From the NCBI RefSeq assembly GCF_008087085.1, contig NZ_VIYJ01000003.1, forward strand, positions 496,001-560,000: a stretch of 64,000 nt of DNA. The letters are read 5' to 3'. Below the pieces are notes generated by a model that ran no database searches, was not told the DNA's origin, and saw nothing but the letters and a program-made list of their open reading frames with translations. Source of the DNA: Nocardioides rubriscoriae (GTDB lineage Bacteria > Actinomycetota > Actinomycetes > Propionibacteriales > Nocardioidaceae). Of the stretch, positions 57,208-64,000 are shown piece by piece (positions within the stretch are counted from its first letter, which is position 1; every line of letters begins with the position of its first letter). Made by a program: the position numbers and the translations under genes.

Positions 57208-57715
57208 CCGGATCGGTCGCGGAGAAGGGAGCCAGCAGGGTGCGCAGGAGGACCGCGAGCCGGGCCTGGTCGCGCGGGGGGAGGTCGGCCAGCAGGGCGC
57301 GCTCGGCGTCGAGCAGCGCCTCGAACGCCCCGTCGACGGCCGCCTTGCCGTCGGGGGTGAGCCGCACGATCACGCCGCGGCGGTCCTCGGGGTCGGGGTA
57401 GCGCTCGACGAGCCCGCGCGCGGCCAACCGGTCGACGCGGTTGGTCATGGTGCCGCTGGTCACGAGGGTCTCGCGCAGCAGCCGCCCCGGCGACAGCTCG
57501 TACGGCGCCCCCGCGCGACGCAGGGCCGCCAGCACGTCGAACTCCCACGACTCGATCGCGTGAGCACTGAACGCCTCGCGCCGGGCCAGGTCGAGGTGGC
57601 GCGCCAGCCGGGAGATCCGCGAGAAGACCGCTACCGGGTCGAGGTCGAGGTCGGAGCGCTCGCGCGCCCAGGCGTCGACGAGGTCGTCGACCTCGTCCCG
57701 CGTGCGCTCGATCAT
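57203..57715 (-). CDS. MarR-family transcriptional regulator
   Basis: A 170-aa winged-helix repressor. Helical N-terminus, then IESWEFDVLAALRRAGAPYELSPGRLL, the recognition region LVTSGTMTNRVDRLAARGLVERYPDPEDRRGVIVRLTPDG, and a C-terminal dimerisation helix. No Cys, so it is probably ligand-sensing. TAGACT (minus strand, 57727-57722) is 6 nt before the ATG, so leaderless. Tandem palindromes in the divergent promoter are its likely operator, covering both its own gene and the methyltransferase operon. Confidence 0.92.
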   Translation of the reverse strand: MIERTRDEVDDLVDAWARERSDLDLDPVAVFSRISRLARHLDLARREAFSAHAIESWEFDVLAALRRAGAPYELSPGRLLRETLVTSGTMTNRVDRLAARGLVERYPDPEDRRGVIVRLTPDGKAAVDGAFEALLDAERALLADLPPRDQARLAVLLRTLLAPFSATDPG

Positions 57716-57735
57716 GGGACCAGTCTAGCCAGGAG

Positions 57736-57763
57736 TCAAGAATCTTGATATCAAGAGTCTTGT
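57736..57763. promoter_or_regulatory. MarR operator: overlapping palindromes
   Basis: TCAAGAATCTTGA (57736-57748) and TCAAGAGTCTTGT (57751-57763) are 13-bp dyads two bases apart, and the centre TCTTGATATCAAGA (57743-57756) is itself a perfect 14-bp palindrome. It reaches the GTG codon of the methyltransferase gene. Confidence 0.75.
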
Positions 57764-58553
57764 GATGAAGAGACCGCACACCTGGGACCCCGACCGCTAC
57801 CTGACCTACGCCGCCGAGCGCGGCCGTCCGTTCGTCGACCTGCTGGCCCGCGTGGGCGCTACCGCTCCTGCCTCGGTCGTCGACCTCGGTTGCGGGCCGG
57901 GCAACCTCACCGCGCTCCTGGCCGCCCGCTGGCCGGACGCGAGCGTCACCGGCATCGACAGCAGTCCCGAGATGATCGACCGCGCCCACGAGGCCGAGCC
58001 CGAGCTCGCCTTCGAGGTCGGCGACCTGCGGGCCTGGGCCCACACCGGTAGCGCTGACGTCGTGGTCTGCAACGCCACCCTGCAGTGGCTGCCCGACCAC
58101 CTCGACGCGCTGCCAGCACTGGTCGCCGCGACCACCCCCGGCGGCTGGCTGGCCTTCCAGGTGCCGGGCAACGTCGGCGAGCCGAGCCACATCCTGCGCG
58201 CCCAGCTCGCCGCCGAGGCGCCGTACGCCGCCCACACCGACGGTGTCGCGGTGCCGCTGAGTCACGACCCGGTCACCTACCTCGACGCGCTCACGGCGCT
58301 CGGCTGCGACGTCGACGTGTGGGAGACGACCTACCTGCACGTCCTGCGCGGCCCCGAGCCCGTCTTCACCTGGGTCAGCGCCACCGGCGCCCGGCCGACG
58401 CTGCAGGCCCTGCCCGACGAGCTGCGCCCCGCCTTCGAGACAGAGCTCCGGCGCCGGCTCGCGGCGGCGTACCCCGTGCGCGACGACGGGACCGTCGTGC
58501 TGCCCTTCCGTCGCATCTTCGCCGTCGCGCAGGTGCCGGGAGGCGCGCGATGA
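57762..58553 (+). CDS. Trans-aconitate methyltransferase-like SAM methyltransferase
   Basis: A 263-aa class I methyltransferase. RPHTWDPDRYLTYAAERGRPF opens the protein as in Tam enzymes; motif I is VVDLGCGPGNLTALLAARWP, motif II VTGIDSSPEMIDRA, then VVCNATLQWLPDH and GGWLAFQVPGN. Trans-aconitate methylation is the family call; small-acid substrates other than aconitate are possible. The start is GTG 57762 or ATG 57765. Divergent from the MarR gene and overlapping the VOC gene by ATGA. Confidence 0.87.
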   Translation: MMKRPHTWDPDRYLTYAAERGRPFVDLLARVGATAPASVVDLGCGPGNLTALLAARWPDASVTGIDSSPEMIDRAHEAEPELAFEVGDLRAWAHTGSADVVVCNATLQWLPDHLDALPALVAATTPGGWLAFQVPGNVGEPSHILRAQLAAEAPYAAHTDGVAVPLSHDPVTYLDALTALGCDVDVWETTYLHVLRGPEPVFTWVSATGARPTLQALPDELRPAFETELRRRLAAAYPVRDDGTVVLPFRRIFAVAQVPGGAR

Positions 58554-58951
58554 GGCTGCACCACGTGCAGGTCGCGTGCCCGCCCGGCGGCGAGGACGCC
58601 GCCCGGGCCTTCTACGCCGGGGCGCTGGGGCTCGTCGAGGTCGACAAGCCCGTGGCCCTGAGCGGGCGCGGGGGAGCCTGGTTCCGGGCCCACGACGCGC
58701 ACGGCGACGTGGCGGCCGAGATCCACGTCGGCGTCGAGGAGCCCTTCGTGCCGGCCCGCAAGGCGCACCCGGCACTGCTGGTCGACGACGTCGCGACCCT
58801 GGACGCCGTGGCCGCTCGCGTGGCGTCGCTCGGGTGCGAGGTCGACCGGTCGGAGCGCGACAGCCTCGAGGGATTCGTGCGGGTCCACGTGCGCGATCCG
58901 CACGGCAACCGGGTCGAGCTGCTGACGCCTTCGCCCCGAAGGGTGCCGTAA
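58550..58951 (+). CDS. VOC-family (glyoxalase-fold) protein
   Basis: A 133-aa single-domain member of the vicinal oxygen chelate superfamily: LHHVQVACPPGGEDAARAFYAGALGLVEVDKP, GAWFRAH, AAEIHVGVEEPFVPARKAHPALLVDDV and HVRDPHGNRVELLTP. Metal-ligand positions (His in HHVQV, His in KAHPAL, Glu in RVELL) can be pointed to. It might be a dioxygenase, lyase or resistance protein. Coupled to the methyltransferase, so the two probably share a substrate or ligand. Confidence 0.87.
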   Translation: MRLHHVQVACPPGGEDAARAFYAGALGLVEVDKPVALSGRGGAWFRAHDAHGDVAAEIHVGVEEPFVPARKAHPALLVDDVATLDAVAARVASLGCEVDRSERDSLEGFVRVHVRDPHGNRVELLTPSPRRVP

Positions 58952-58965
58952 CCCCCGGGGGGTTA
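58949..58965. promoter_or_regulatory. Candidate CsoR-family operator
   Basis: TAACCCC and GGGGTTA 3 bp apart form a 17-bp dyad with C/G tracts bordered by AT, the layout of CsoR-family operators. It begins on the VOC stop codon and is 80 bp upstream of the CsoR-like gene. Confidence 0.5.
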
Positions 58966-59045
58966 GTGCGTTGGTCTGGTGACTCGCCGTCCACAGGAGG
59001 ACCCGAGCCTGCTCCGGCACCCCCCCGCCGGACCCGCAAAGGACG

Positions 59046-59315
59046 ATGACAACGATGGCTGCTCGTACCGACCGCACCGCGGTCGTCAACAGGGTCAAGC
59101 GCGCCCAGGGCCAGCTGGCCGGGGTGCTCCGCATGATCGAGGAGGAGCGCGACCTCGCCTCGGTGATCACCCAGATCAAGGCCGTCTCCAGCGCGCTCGA
59201 CCGCGCAGGGTTCGCCATGGTCGCCGCCGAGTGGCGCACCAGCGTCGACGACGGCGGCGACGTCACCCCCGAGAAGCTCGACAGCCTCGAGAAGCTCTTT
59301 CTCGCGCTGTCTTAG
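59046..59315 (+). CDS. CsoR/DUF156-family regulator lacking all Cys and His
   Basis: An 89-aa four-helix DNA-binding protein of the CsoR/RcnR/CstR family: VVNRVKRAQGQLAGVLRMIEEERD, VITQIKAVSSALDRAGFAMVA and the acidic C-terminus. The Cys expected after RD (RDC in CstR and CsoR) is Leu, and the distal Cys and His positions are also absent; the protein contains no Cys or His at all. It cannot therefore bind Cu(I), Ni(II) or persulfide in the known way. Either ATG 59046 or 59055 may be used. An operator-like dyad lies upstream. Confidence 0.85.
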   Translation: MTTMAARTDRTAVVNRVKRAQGQLAGVLRMIEEERDLASVITQIKAVSSALDRAGFAMVAAEWRTSVDDGGDVTPEKLDSLEKLFLALS

Positions 59316-59333
59316 TCTGGCCGCTTACCGGTC

Positions 59334-59567
59334 GCCTCGCGCGGCCGGCCCGCGCTGCCTGGTAGCGCTGCCGCGGCCTGGTACGGCGGGCCGGACCCGC
59401 GCGGCGGGCCACCGGACGCGACGTGCGCCGTGGGGTCGGTTCGGTCTGTGGTCCGGGCACCTGTGCCCCGGGTCGGCCTCGCGCGGCGTGCCCGCGCTGC
59501 CTCGTCGTGCTGCCGCCGGTCGGGTCGTCTCGTACGGTTGCCGGCGCAACCTCCTCGACCGACGTGG
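59334..59567 (+). repeat. Intergenic repeats: imperfect direct repeat and dispersed hairpin copy
   Basis: The 300-bp gap has a 30-bp direct repeat (59334-59363 and 59476-59505, 27 of 30 identical) and one copy of the dispersed hairpin family (59524-59567; stem GGTTGC/GCAACC, loop CGGC). No gene is seen. Confidence 0.65.
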
Positions 59568-59615
59568 GCGGACCGAGACGGAGTCTCGAAGTTACTGTGC
59601 GGTAATGTGGCGGGC

Positions 59616-60095
59616 ATGAGCCAGGTCCTCTCCCTGTGGCGCTCCGCGAGCGGTCTTCCTGTCGTCGGCAGCAGCGTCGGCAAGCGCCTGTTCTCGATCG
59701 CGTTCAGCCAGAAGGCGCCGTACTTCGCCACGATCCGCCCGCGCTTCGTCGAGATCCGTCCCGACTACGCCGAGCTGGTCATCCCCAAGCGGCGCGGGGT
59801 GCACAACCATCTCGGCACCGTCCACGCGATCGCGTTGTGCAACGGCCTCGAGGCCGCCATGGGGGCGCTGGCCGAGGCCACCATCCCGGCCGACAAGCGC
59901 TGGATCCCCGAGGGCATGGACATCGCCTACACCGCGAAGGCGACCAGCGACATCACCTGCACCGCCGAGACCGACCCCGAGCAGTGGACCGGTGACGACC
60001 CCCACGTGCCCGTGCGGGTCAAGGGCGTGCGCGACGACGGGACCGTCGTCATCGAGGGCGTCATCAAGCTGTGGGTGACCCCGAAGAAGGCGTGA
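59616..60095 (+). CDS. DUF4442 hotdog-fold thioesterase-like protein
   Basis: A 159-aa protein of the DUF4442 group, related to PaaI-type acyl-CoA thioesterases: PYFATIRPRFVEIRPDYAELVIPKRRGVHNHLGTVHAIALCNGLEAAMG in pieces is the hotdog core, with the HNHLGTVHA motif where PaaI proteins hold catalytic residues. TAATGT (59603-59608) 7 nt before the ATG fits a leaderless promoter. Stand-alone gene; substrate unknown. Confidence 0.85.
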   Translation: MSQVLSLWRSASGLPVVGSSVGKRLFSIAFSQKAPYFATIRPRFVEIRPDYAELVIPKRRGVHNHLGTVHAIALCNGLEAAMGALAEATIPADKRWIPEGMDIAYTAKATSDITCTAETDPEQWTGDDPHVPVRVKGVRDDGTVVIEGVIKLWVTPKKA

Positions 60096-60114
60096 GGCCT
60101 ACGGGCTGCCACGG

Positions 60115-60885
<771 letters not shown>

Positions 60886-60938
60886 GCGTCGACCCTAGCC
60901 CCGGGGATGACGCCGCCGCGGGCGCCTAAGGTGGGGGA

Positions 60939-61103
60939 GTGAGCGACCCCGAGCGCCGTACGGTGCTGAGCCGTGTCCCGGTGATGCTCTACCCCGGCAT
61001 CGTGTTCCTCGTCATCGGCCTGCTGGTCCACGACCGACTGACCTTCTTCTTCGGGGGCGCGCTGCTGGTCTTCGCCTCGTTGCAGTGGGGTCGCAGCGCC
61101 TGA
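60939..61103 (+). CDS. Small membrane protein, hypothetical
   Basis: A 54-aa ORF from GTG 60939 to TGA 61103. One or two hydrophobic segments (VMLYPGIVFLVIGLLV and LTFFFGGALLVFASLQW) flank a short turn. TAAGGT (60927-60932) is 6 nt before the GTG, a good leaderless -10. Between gluA and miaB. No family known; the promoter and hydrophobic pattern support a real gene. Confidence 0.65.
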   Translation: MSDPERRTVLSRVPVMLYPGIVFLVIGLLVHDRLTFFFGGALLVFASLQWGRSA

Positions 61104-61189
61104 CCCGCGTGGGCCGCGCGGCCCACCGTGGCGTCCGGTTCCGGTGATTCCGGCCGACGCGCGCGACCGCCGTACGCTTGGCCACTGTC

Positions 61190-62689
61190 ATGCCAGCCAC
61201 CGATGCCGCCCCCGAGCCGCGCACCTACGAGGTCAAGACCTACGGGTGCCAGATGAACGTCCACGACTCCGAGCGGCTCAGCGGGTTGCTCGAGGGGGCG
61301 GGCTACACGCCGGCGCCCGCGGGCGAGCAGGCCGACGTGGTGGTCTTCAACACCTGCGCGGTGCGCGAGAACGCCGACAACAAGCTCTACGGCAACCTGT
61401 CGCACCTCGCGCCGGTCAAGGCCAAGAACCCCTCGATGCAGATCGCGGTCGGCGGCTGCTTGGCGCAGAAGGACCGCGCCACGATCACCGAGCGGGCGCC
61501 GTACGTCGACGTCGTCTTCGGCACCCACAACATCGGCTCGCTGCCCGCCCTGCTCGACCGCGCCCGCTCGCAGGAGGAGGCGCAGGTCGAGATCCTCGAG
61601 TCGCTCGAGGTGTTCCCGTCGACGCTGCCGACCAAGCGCGACAGCGCCTACGCCGCCTGGGTGTCGGTCTCCGTGGGGTGCAACAACACCTGCACGTTCT
61701 GCATCGTGCCGGCGCTGCGCGGCAAGGAGAAGGACCGTCGTCCCGGCGACGTGCTCGCCGAGATCGAGGCGCTGGTCGCCGAGGGCGTCAGCGAGGTCAC
61801 CCTGCTCGGCCAGAACGTCAACGCCTACGGCGTCGAGTTCGGCGACCGGCAGGCCTTCTCCAAGCTGCTGCGCGCCTGCGGCTCGATCGACGGCCTCGAG
61901 CGGGTGCGCTTCACCAGTCCGCACCCGGCCGAGTTCACCGACGACGTCATCGAGGCGATGGCCGAGACGCCCAACGTCATGCCGCAGCTGCACATGCCGC
62001 TGCAGTCGGGCTCCGACCGGCTGCTGCGACTGATGCGCCGCTCCTACCGTCGCGACAAGTACCTCGGCATCATCGAGCGGGTCCGCGCCGCGATCCCCGA
62101 CGCCGCGATCACCACCGACATCATCGTCGGCTTCCCCGGCGAGACCGAGGAGGACCACCTGGCCACGATGGACGTCGTGCGCCAGGCCCGGTTCGCGGGG
62201 GCTTTCACCTTCCAGTACTCCAAGCGCCCCGGCACCCCCGCCGCGACCATGGACGACCAGGTGCCCGCCGACGTGCTGCGCGACCGCTACGACCGGCTCG
62301 TCACGCTGGTCAACGACGTCGCCTGGACCGAGAGCTTGGCCCTGGTCGGGCGCACGGTCGAGCTCATGGTCTCCGAGGGCGAGGGCCGCAAGGACACCGA
62401 GACCAAGCGTCTCTCCGGTCGCGGGCCCGACAACCGCCTGGTGCACTTCGCCGCCCCCGAGGGGCCGGACGAGGCCGTGCGGCCGGGCGACTCGGTCACC
62501 GTCGAGATCACCTACGCCGCCCCGCACCACCTCGTCGCCGACCGGGTCGTCAGCACCCGGCGTACGCGGTCGGGCGACGCGTGGGAGGCGCGCACGCTGG
62601 CTCCGCCGCCGACGTCGACCGGCGTGGTCCTCGGGATGCCGACGGTCGGGATACCCGTAGGGGTGTCCGAAGCGCCGACCTGCACGTAA
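61190..62689 (+). CDS. miaB: tRNA-2-methylthio-N6-dimethylallyladenosine synthase
   Basis: A 499-aa radical-SAM methylthiotransferase that modifies A37 of tRNAs reading UNN codons. N-terminal cluster Cys residues are in [21 protein letters not shown] and VGGCLAQKD; the radical-SAM cluster is [40 protein letters not shown] and the C-terminal TRAM-like domain ([24 protein letters not shown]) complete it. ATG 61190 is preferred; a TTG 12 bp upstream is possible. The last 20 residues look like an unstructured tail. Confidence 0.96.
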   Translation: MPATDAAPEPRTYEVKTYGCQMNVHDSERLSGLLEGAGYTPAPAGEQADVVVFNTCAVRENADNKLYGNLSHLAPVKAKNPSMQIAVGGCLAQKDRATITERAPYVDVVFGTHNIGSLPALLDRARSQEEAQVEILESLEVFPSTLPTKRDSAYAAWVSVSVGCNNTCTFCIVPALRGKEKDRRPGDVLAEIEALVAEGVSEVTLLGQNVNAYGVEFGDRQAFSKLLRACGSIDGLERVRFTSPHPAEFTDDVIEAMAETPNVMPQLHMPLQSGSDRLLRLMRRSYRRDKYLGIIERVRAAIPDAAITTDIIVGFPGETEEDHLATMDVVRQARFAGAFTFQYSKRPGTPAATMDDQVPADVLRDRYDRLVTLVNDVAWTESLALVGRTVELMVSEGEGRKDTETKRLSGRGPDNRLVHFAAPEGPDEAVRPGDSVTVEITYAAPHHLVADRVVSTRRTRSGDAWEARTLAPPPTSTGVVLGMPTVGIPVGVSEAPTCT

Positions 62690-62698
62690 CCTCTGCCG

Positions 62699-63430
62699 AT
62701 GCCCGCCGACCGTCCCACCATCCTCGCCACCTCAGGCGGCATCGACTACGGCACGAGGACCAAGTGGTCCGTCGGCCCGCTCACCCACCACGCGGTGGAG
62801 CTGTCGGGCGTGACCGGACGGGCGCCGCGGGTCTGCTACCTCGGCACCGCCGGCGGCGACTCCGCCGAGGGCATCCGCAACTTCTACGACATGACCGTCG
62901 AGGAGGGCTGGCACGGCTCGCACGTCCAGCTGTTCTCCATGCCCAACGTCGCCGACATCACCGCGCACCTGCTCGCCCAGGACGTCGTGTGGGTCTTCGG
63001 CGGCAGTGTCGCCGGACTCCTGGCGATGTGGGAGCTGCACGGCGTCGGCGACGCGATGCGCGCCGCGTGGGAGGCCGGGGTCGTGCTCACCGGCGTCAGC
63101 GCCGGCTCGATCTGCTGGCACCAGGGCGGCACCACCGACTCCTTCGGCCCCGACCTGCGCCCGATCACCAACGGGCTGGGCTTCCTGCCCTACTCCAACG
63201 GCGTCCACTACGACTCCGAGGAGCAGCGCCGTCCGCTCTTCCAGTCGCTCATCGCGTCGGGCGACCTGCCCGCGGGCTACGCCACCGACGACGGCGCCGG
63301 CGTGCTCTACCACGACACCGAGATGGTCGAGGCGCTCAGCGAGCGCGACGGGGCCCTGGCCTACTTCGTCGAGCGCGGCCCCGACGGCACCGCCGTCGAG
63401 ACGGCGTTGGAGACGCGCTCGTTGCGCTGA
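62699..63430 (+). CDS. pepE: Peptidase E (S51, aspartyl dipeptidase type)
   Basis: A 243-aa serine peptidase of the S51 family, which cleaves Asp-Xaa dipeptides in PepE. ILATSGGIDYG, VWVFGGSVAGLL, the nucleophile elbow VVLTGVSAGSICWHQGG (Ser near residue 137) and GLGFLPYSNGVHYDSEEQRRP. TAACCT overlaps the miaB stop and lies 6 nt before the ATG, so the gene has its own leaderless promoter inside the miaB end. Confidence 0.92.
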   Translation: MPADRPTILATSGGIDYGTRTKWSVGPLTHHAVELSGVTGRAPRVCYLGTAGGDSAEGIRNFYDMTVEEGWHGSHVQLFSMPNVADITAHLLAQDVVWVFGGSVAGLLAMWELHGVGDAMRAAWEAGVVLTGVSAGSICWHQGGTTDSFGPDLRPITNGLGFLPYSNGVHYDSEEQRRPLFQSLIASGDLPAGYATDDGAGVLYHDTEMVEALSERDGALAYFVERGPDGTAVETALETRSLR

Positions 63431-63439
63431 TCCACCGGC

Positions 63440-63760
63440 CTGTGGAGGAGCGGGTGCGCGATGGTCGACTGCGGCCGCTTCCTGCTCGACGACGAGGCGC
63501 TCTGCGTCTTCGACTCAGCCCTCAGGTCGGGCTACAGCCATCGACGACTCGTCGCCCTGATACGCGACGTCCGCGGACCGCACGCGCGGCGGATGCGCCG
63601 GCTCGCCGCGCGGGCGACCGCGAAAGCGGCCCACCCGTTCGAGACCTGCATCCGAGATCCTTACGGCCGCCGTAGCCGAACGTACAAAGGTGTGCCGCTA
63701 CTGCGGTTGCGCCGCCTGAGCGAGCGTGAGCCGGGCGCTCAGGATGCAGTTGTGTACGTC
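63440..63760 (+). pseudogene. DUF559/AbiEi-like protein fragment
   Basis: One frame reads VDCGRFLLDDEALCVFDSALRSGYSHRRL, then VALIRDVRGPHARRMRRLAARA and AHPFETCIRD, matching the middle of DUF559-type proteins, where the order is an AbiEi-like region followed by a nuclease-like domain. Neither the N-terminal DNA-binding part nor the C-terminal nuclease part is present; downstream the frame decays into Arg/Pro-rich sequence. Lower GC than its surroundings. Confidence 0.55.
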
Positions 63761-63779
63761 CGGCTACGACGCCCGACGC

Positions 63780-64000
63780 TCACGTCGAGCGCGGGTCGCT
63801 GCTGGAGTAGCCCGACTTGGGCGGACCGGCGGGGTCGGGGTTGGTCTCCACCCCACCGGCGGACTGCTCGGGCGCGACGTCCTCGTCCGGGTCGCGGTGA
63901 GCCGGTCCGACGTCGCGGGTGCCGGTGGTGCCGACCTGACCGGGGCCCGTGGGGCCGACGGTCTCGGAGCTGACACCCATGGAGCCGTCGGTGTCCTGGT
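63780..64000 (-). CDS. Hypothetical protein, 5' end may lie outside window
   Basis: An open minus-strand frame ends at 63780 and is still open at the right edge; an ATG at 63980 would give 66 aa. Polar and rich in Gly, Pro, Asp and Thr (VGPTGPGQVGTTGTRDVG, EDVAPEQSAGGVETNPDP, ending SGYSSSDPRST), so probably disordered. No family recognised. Confidence 0.45.
   Translation of the reverse strand, partial: QDTDGSMGVSSETVGPTGPGQVGTTGTRDVGPAHRDPDEDVAPEQSAGGVETNPDPAGPPKSGYSSSDPRST

Overview
The window is high-GC actinobacterial DNA, most likely from Nocardioides or another member of the Nocardioidaceae. I infer this from codon use, the protein families present and gene order. Two blocks follow the Mycobacterium tuberculosis order. 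mscL, an FmdB/Ruc zinc-ribbon protein, 5-formyl-THF cyclo-ligase, UTP-glucose-1-phosphate uridylyltransferase, moeA/glp, rimJ and sepX/glpR match Rv0985c-Rv0996. pmt, rsmI, tatD, rpfB, ksgA and ispE match Rv1002c-Rv1011. Many genes look leaderless, with a TANNNT -10 element 6-8 nt before the start codon.

Layout. 1-9.2 kb: end of a thioesterase-like gene, photolyase, a DtxR/IdeR iron regulator with all metal ligands, a sirtuin coupled to a DUF2277 protein, an ECF sigma factor coupled to a membrane-anchored beta-propeller protein, a saccharopine-dehydrogenase-like oxidoreductase, and a PNPOx-like protein preceded by two DosR-like boxes. 9.2-20.7 kb: signalling and sugar catabolism, with a lone receiver divergent from a MASE1 kinase, an Entner-Doudoroff operon (zwf-edd-eda) divergent from a ROK regulator, a PAS kinase and a chemoreceptor. 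20.7-27.4 kb: a secreted S55 peptidase, tRNA-Arg(CCU), an LCP wall ligase, a 13E12-type HNH protein, MscL, a SAF protein and the Ruc-like protein with a CIRCE operator. 27.4-40.4 kb: penicillin acylase, folate and UDP-glucose enzymes, a moco/divisome cluster, a DUF1295 plus flavoprotein pair and RF3.

40.6-42.6 kb is a decayed integrative element of about 2 kb. An intact tRNA-Ala(CGC) lies at the right end and a 42-bp copy of its 3' half at the left end. Between them are a frameshifted tyrosine-recombinase remnant and an OhrR-type regulator overlapping a truncated-haemoglobin gene.

42.7-64 kb: siderophore-interacting protein with a DtxR-like box, SNF2 helicase, secreted hydrolase, protein O-mannosyltransferase, RsmI, an epoxide-hydrolase-like protein, TatD, RpfB, KsgA, IspE and an ABC-F protein. 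These are followed by a MarR regulator with its operator, a methyltransferase, a VOC protein, a CsoR-family regulator with no Cys or His, a DUF4442 protein, an orphan GluA-type ATPase, MiaB, peptidase E, a DUF559-like relic and a partial gene.

Intergenic DNA is rich in structured repeats: a double FseI-type palindrome near 2.6 kb, a dispersed hairpin family whose stem covaries between copies, paired 30-bp hairpins at 35 kb and 52 kb, and a perfect 46-bp palindrome at 57 kb. I saw no CRISPR array, rRNA or intact insertion sequence.
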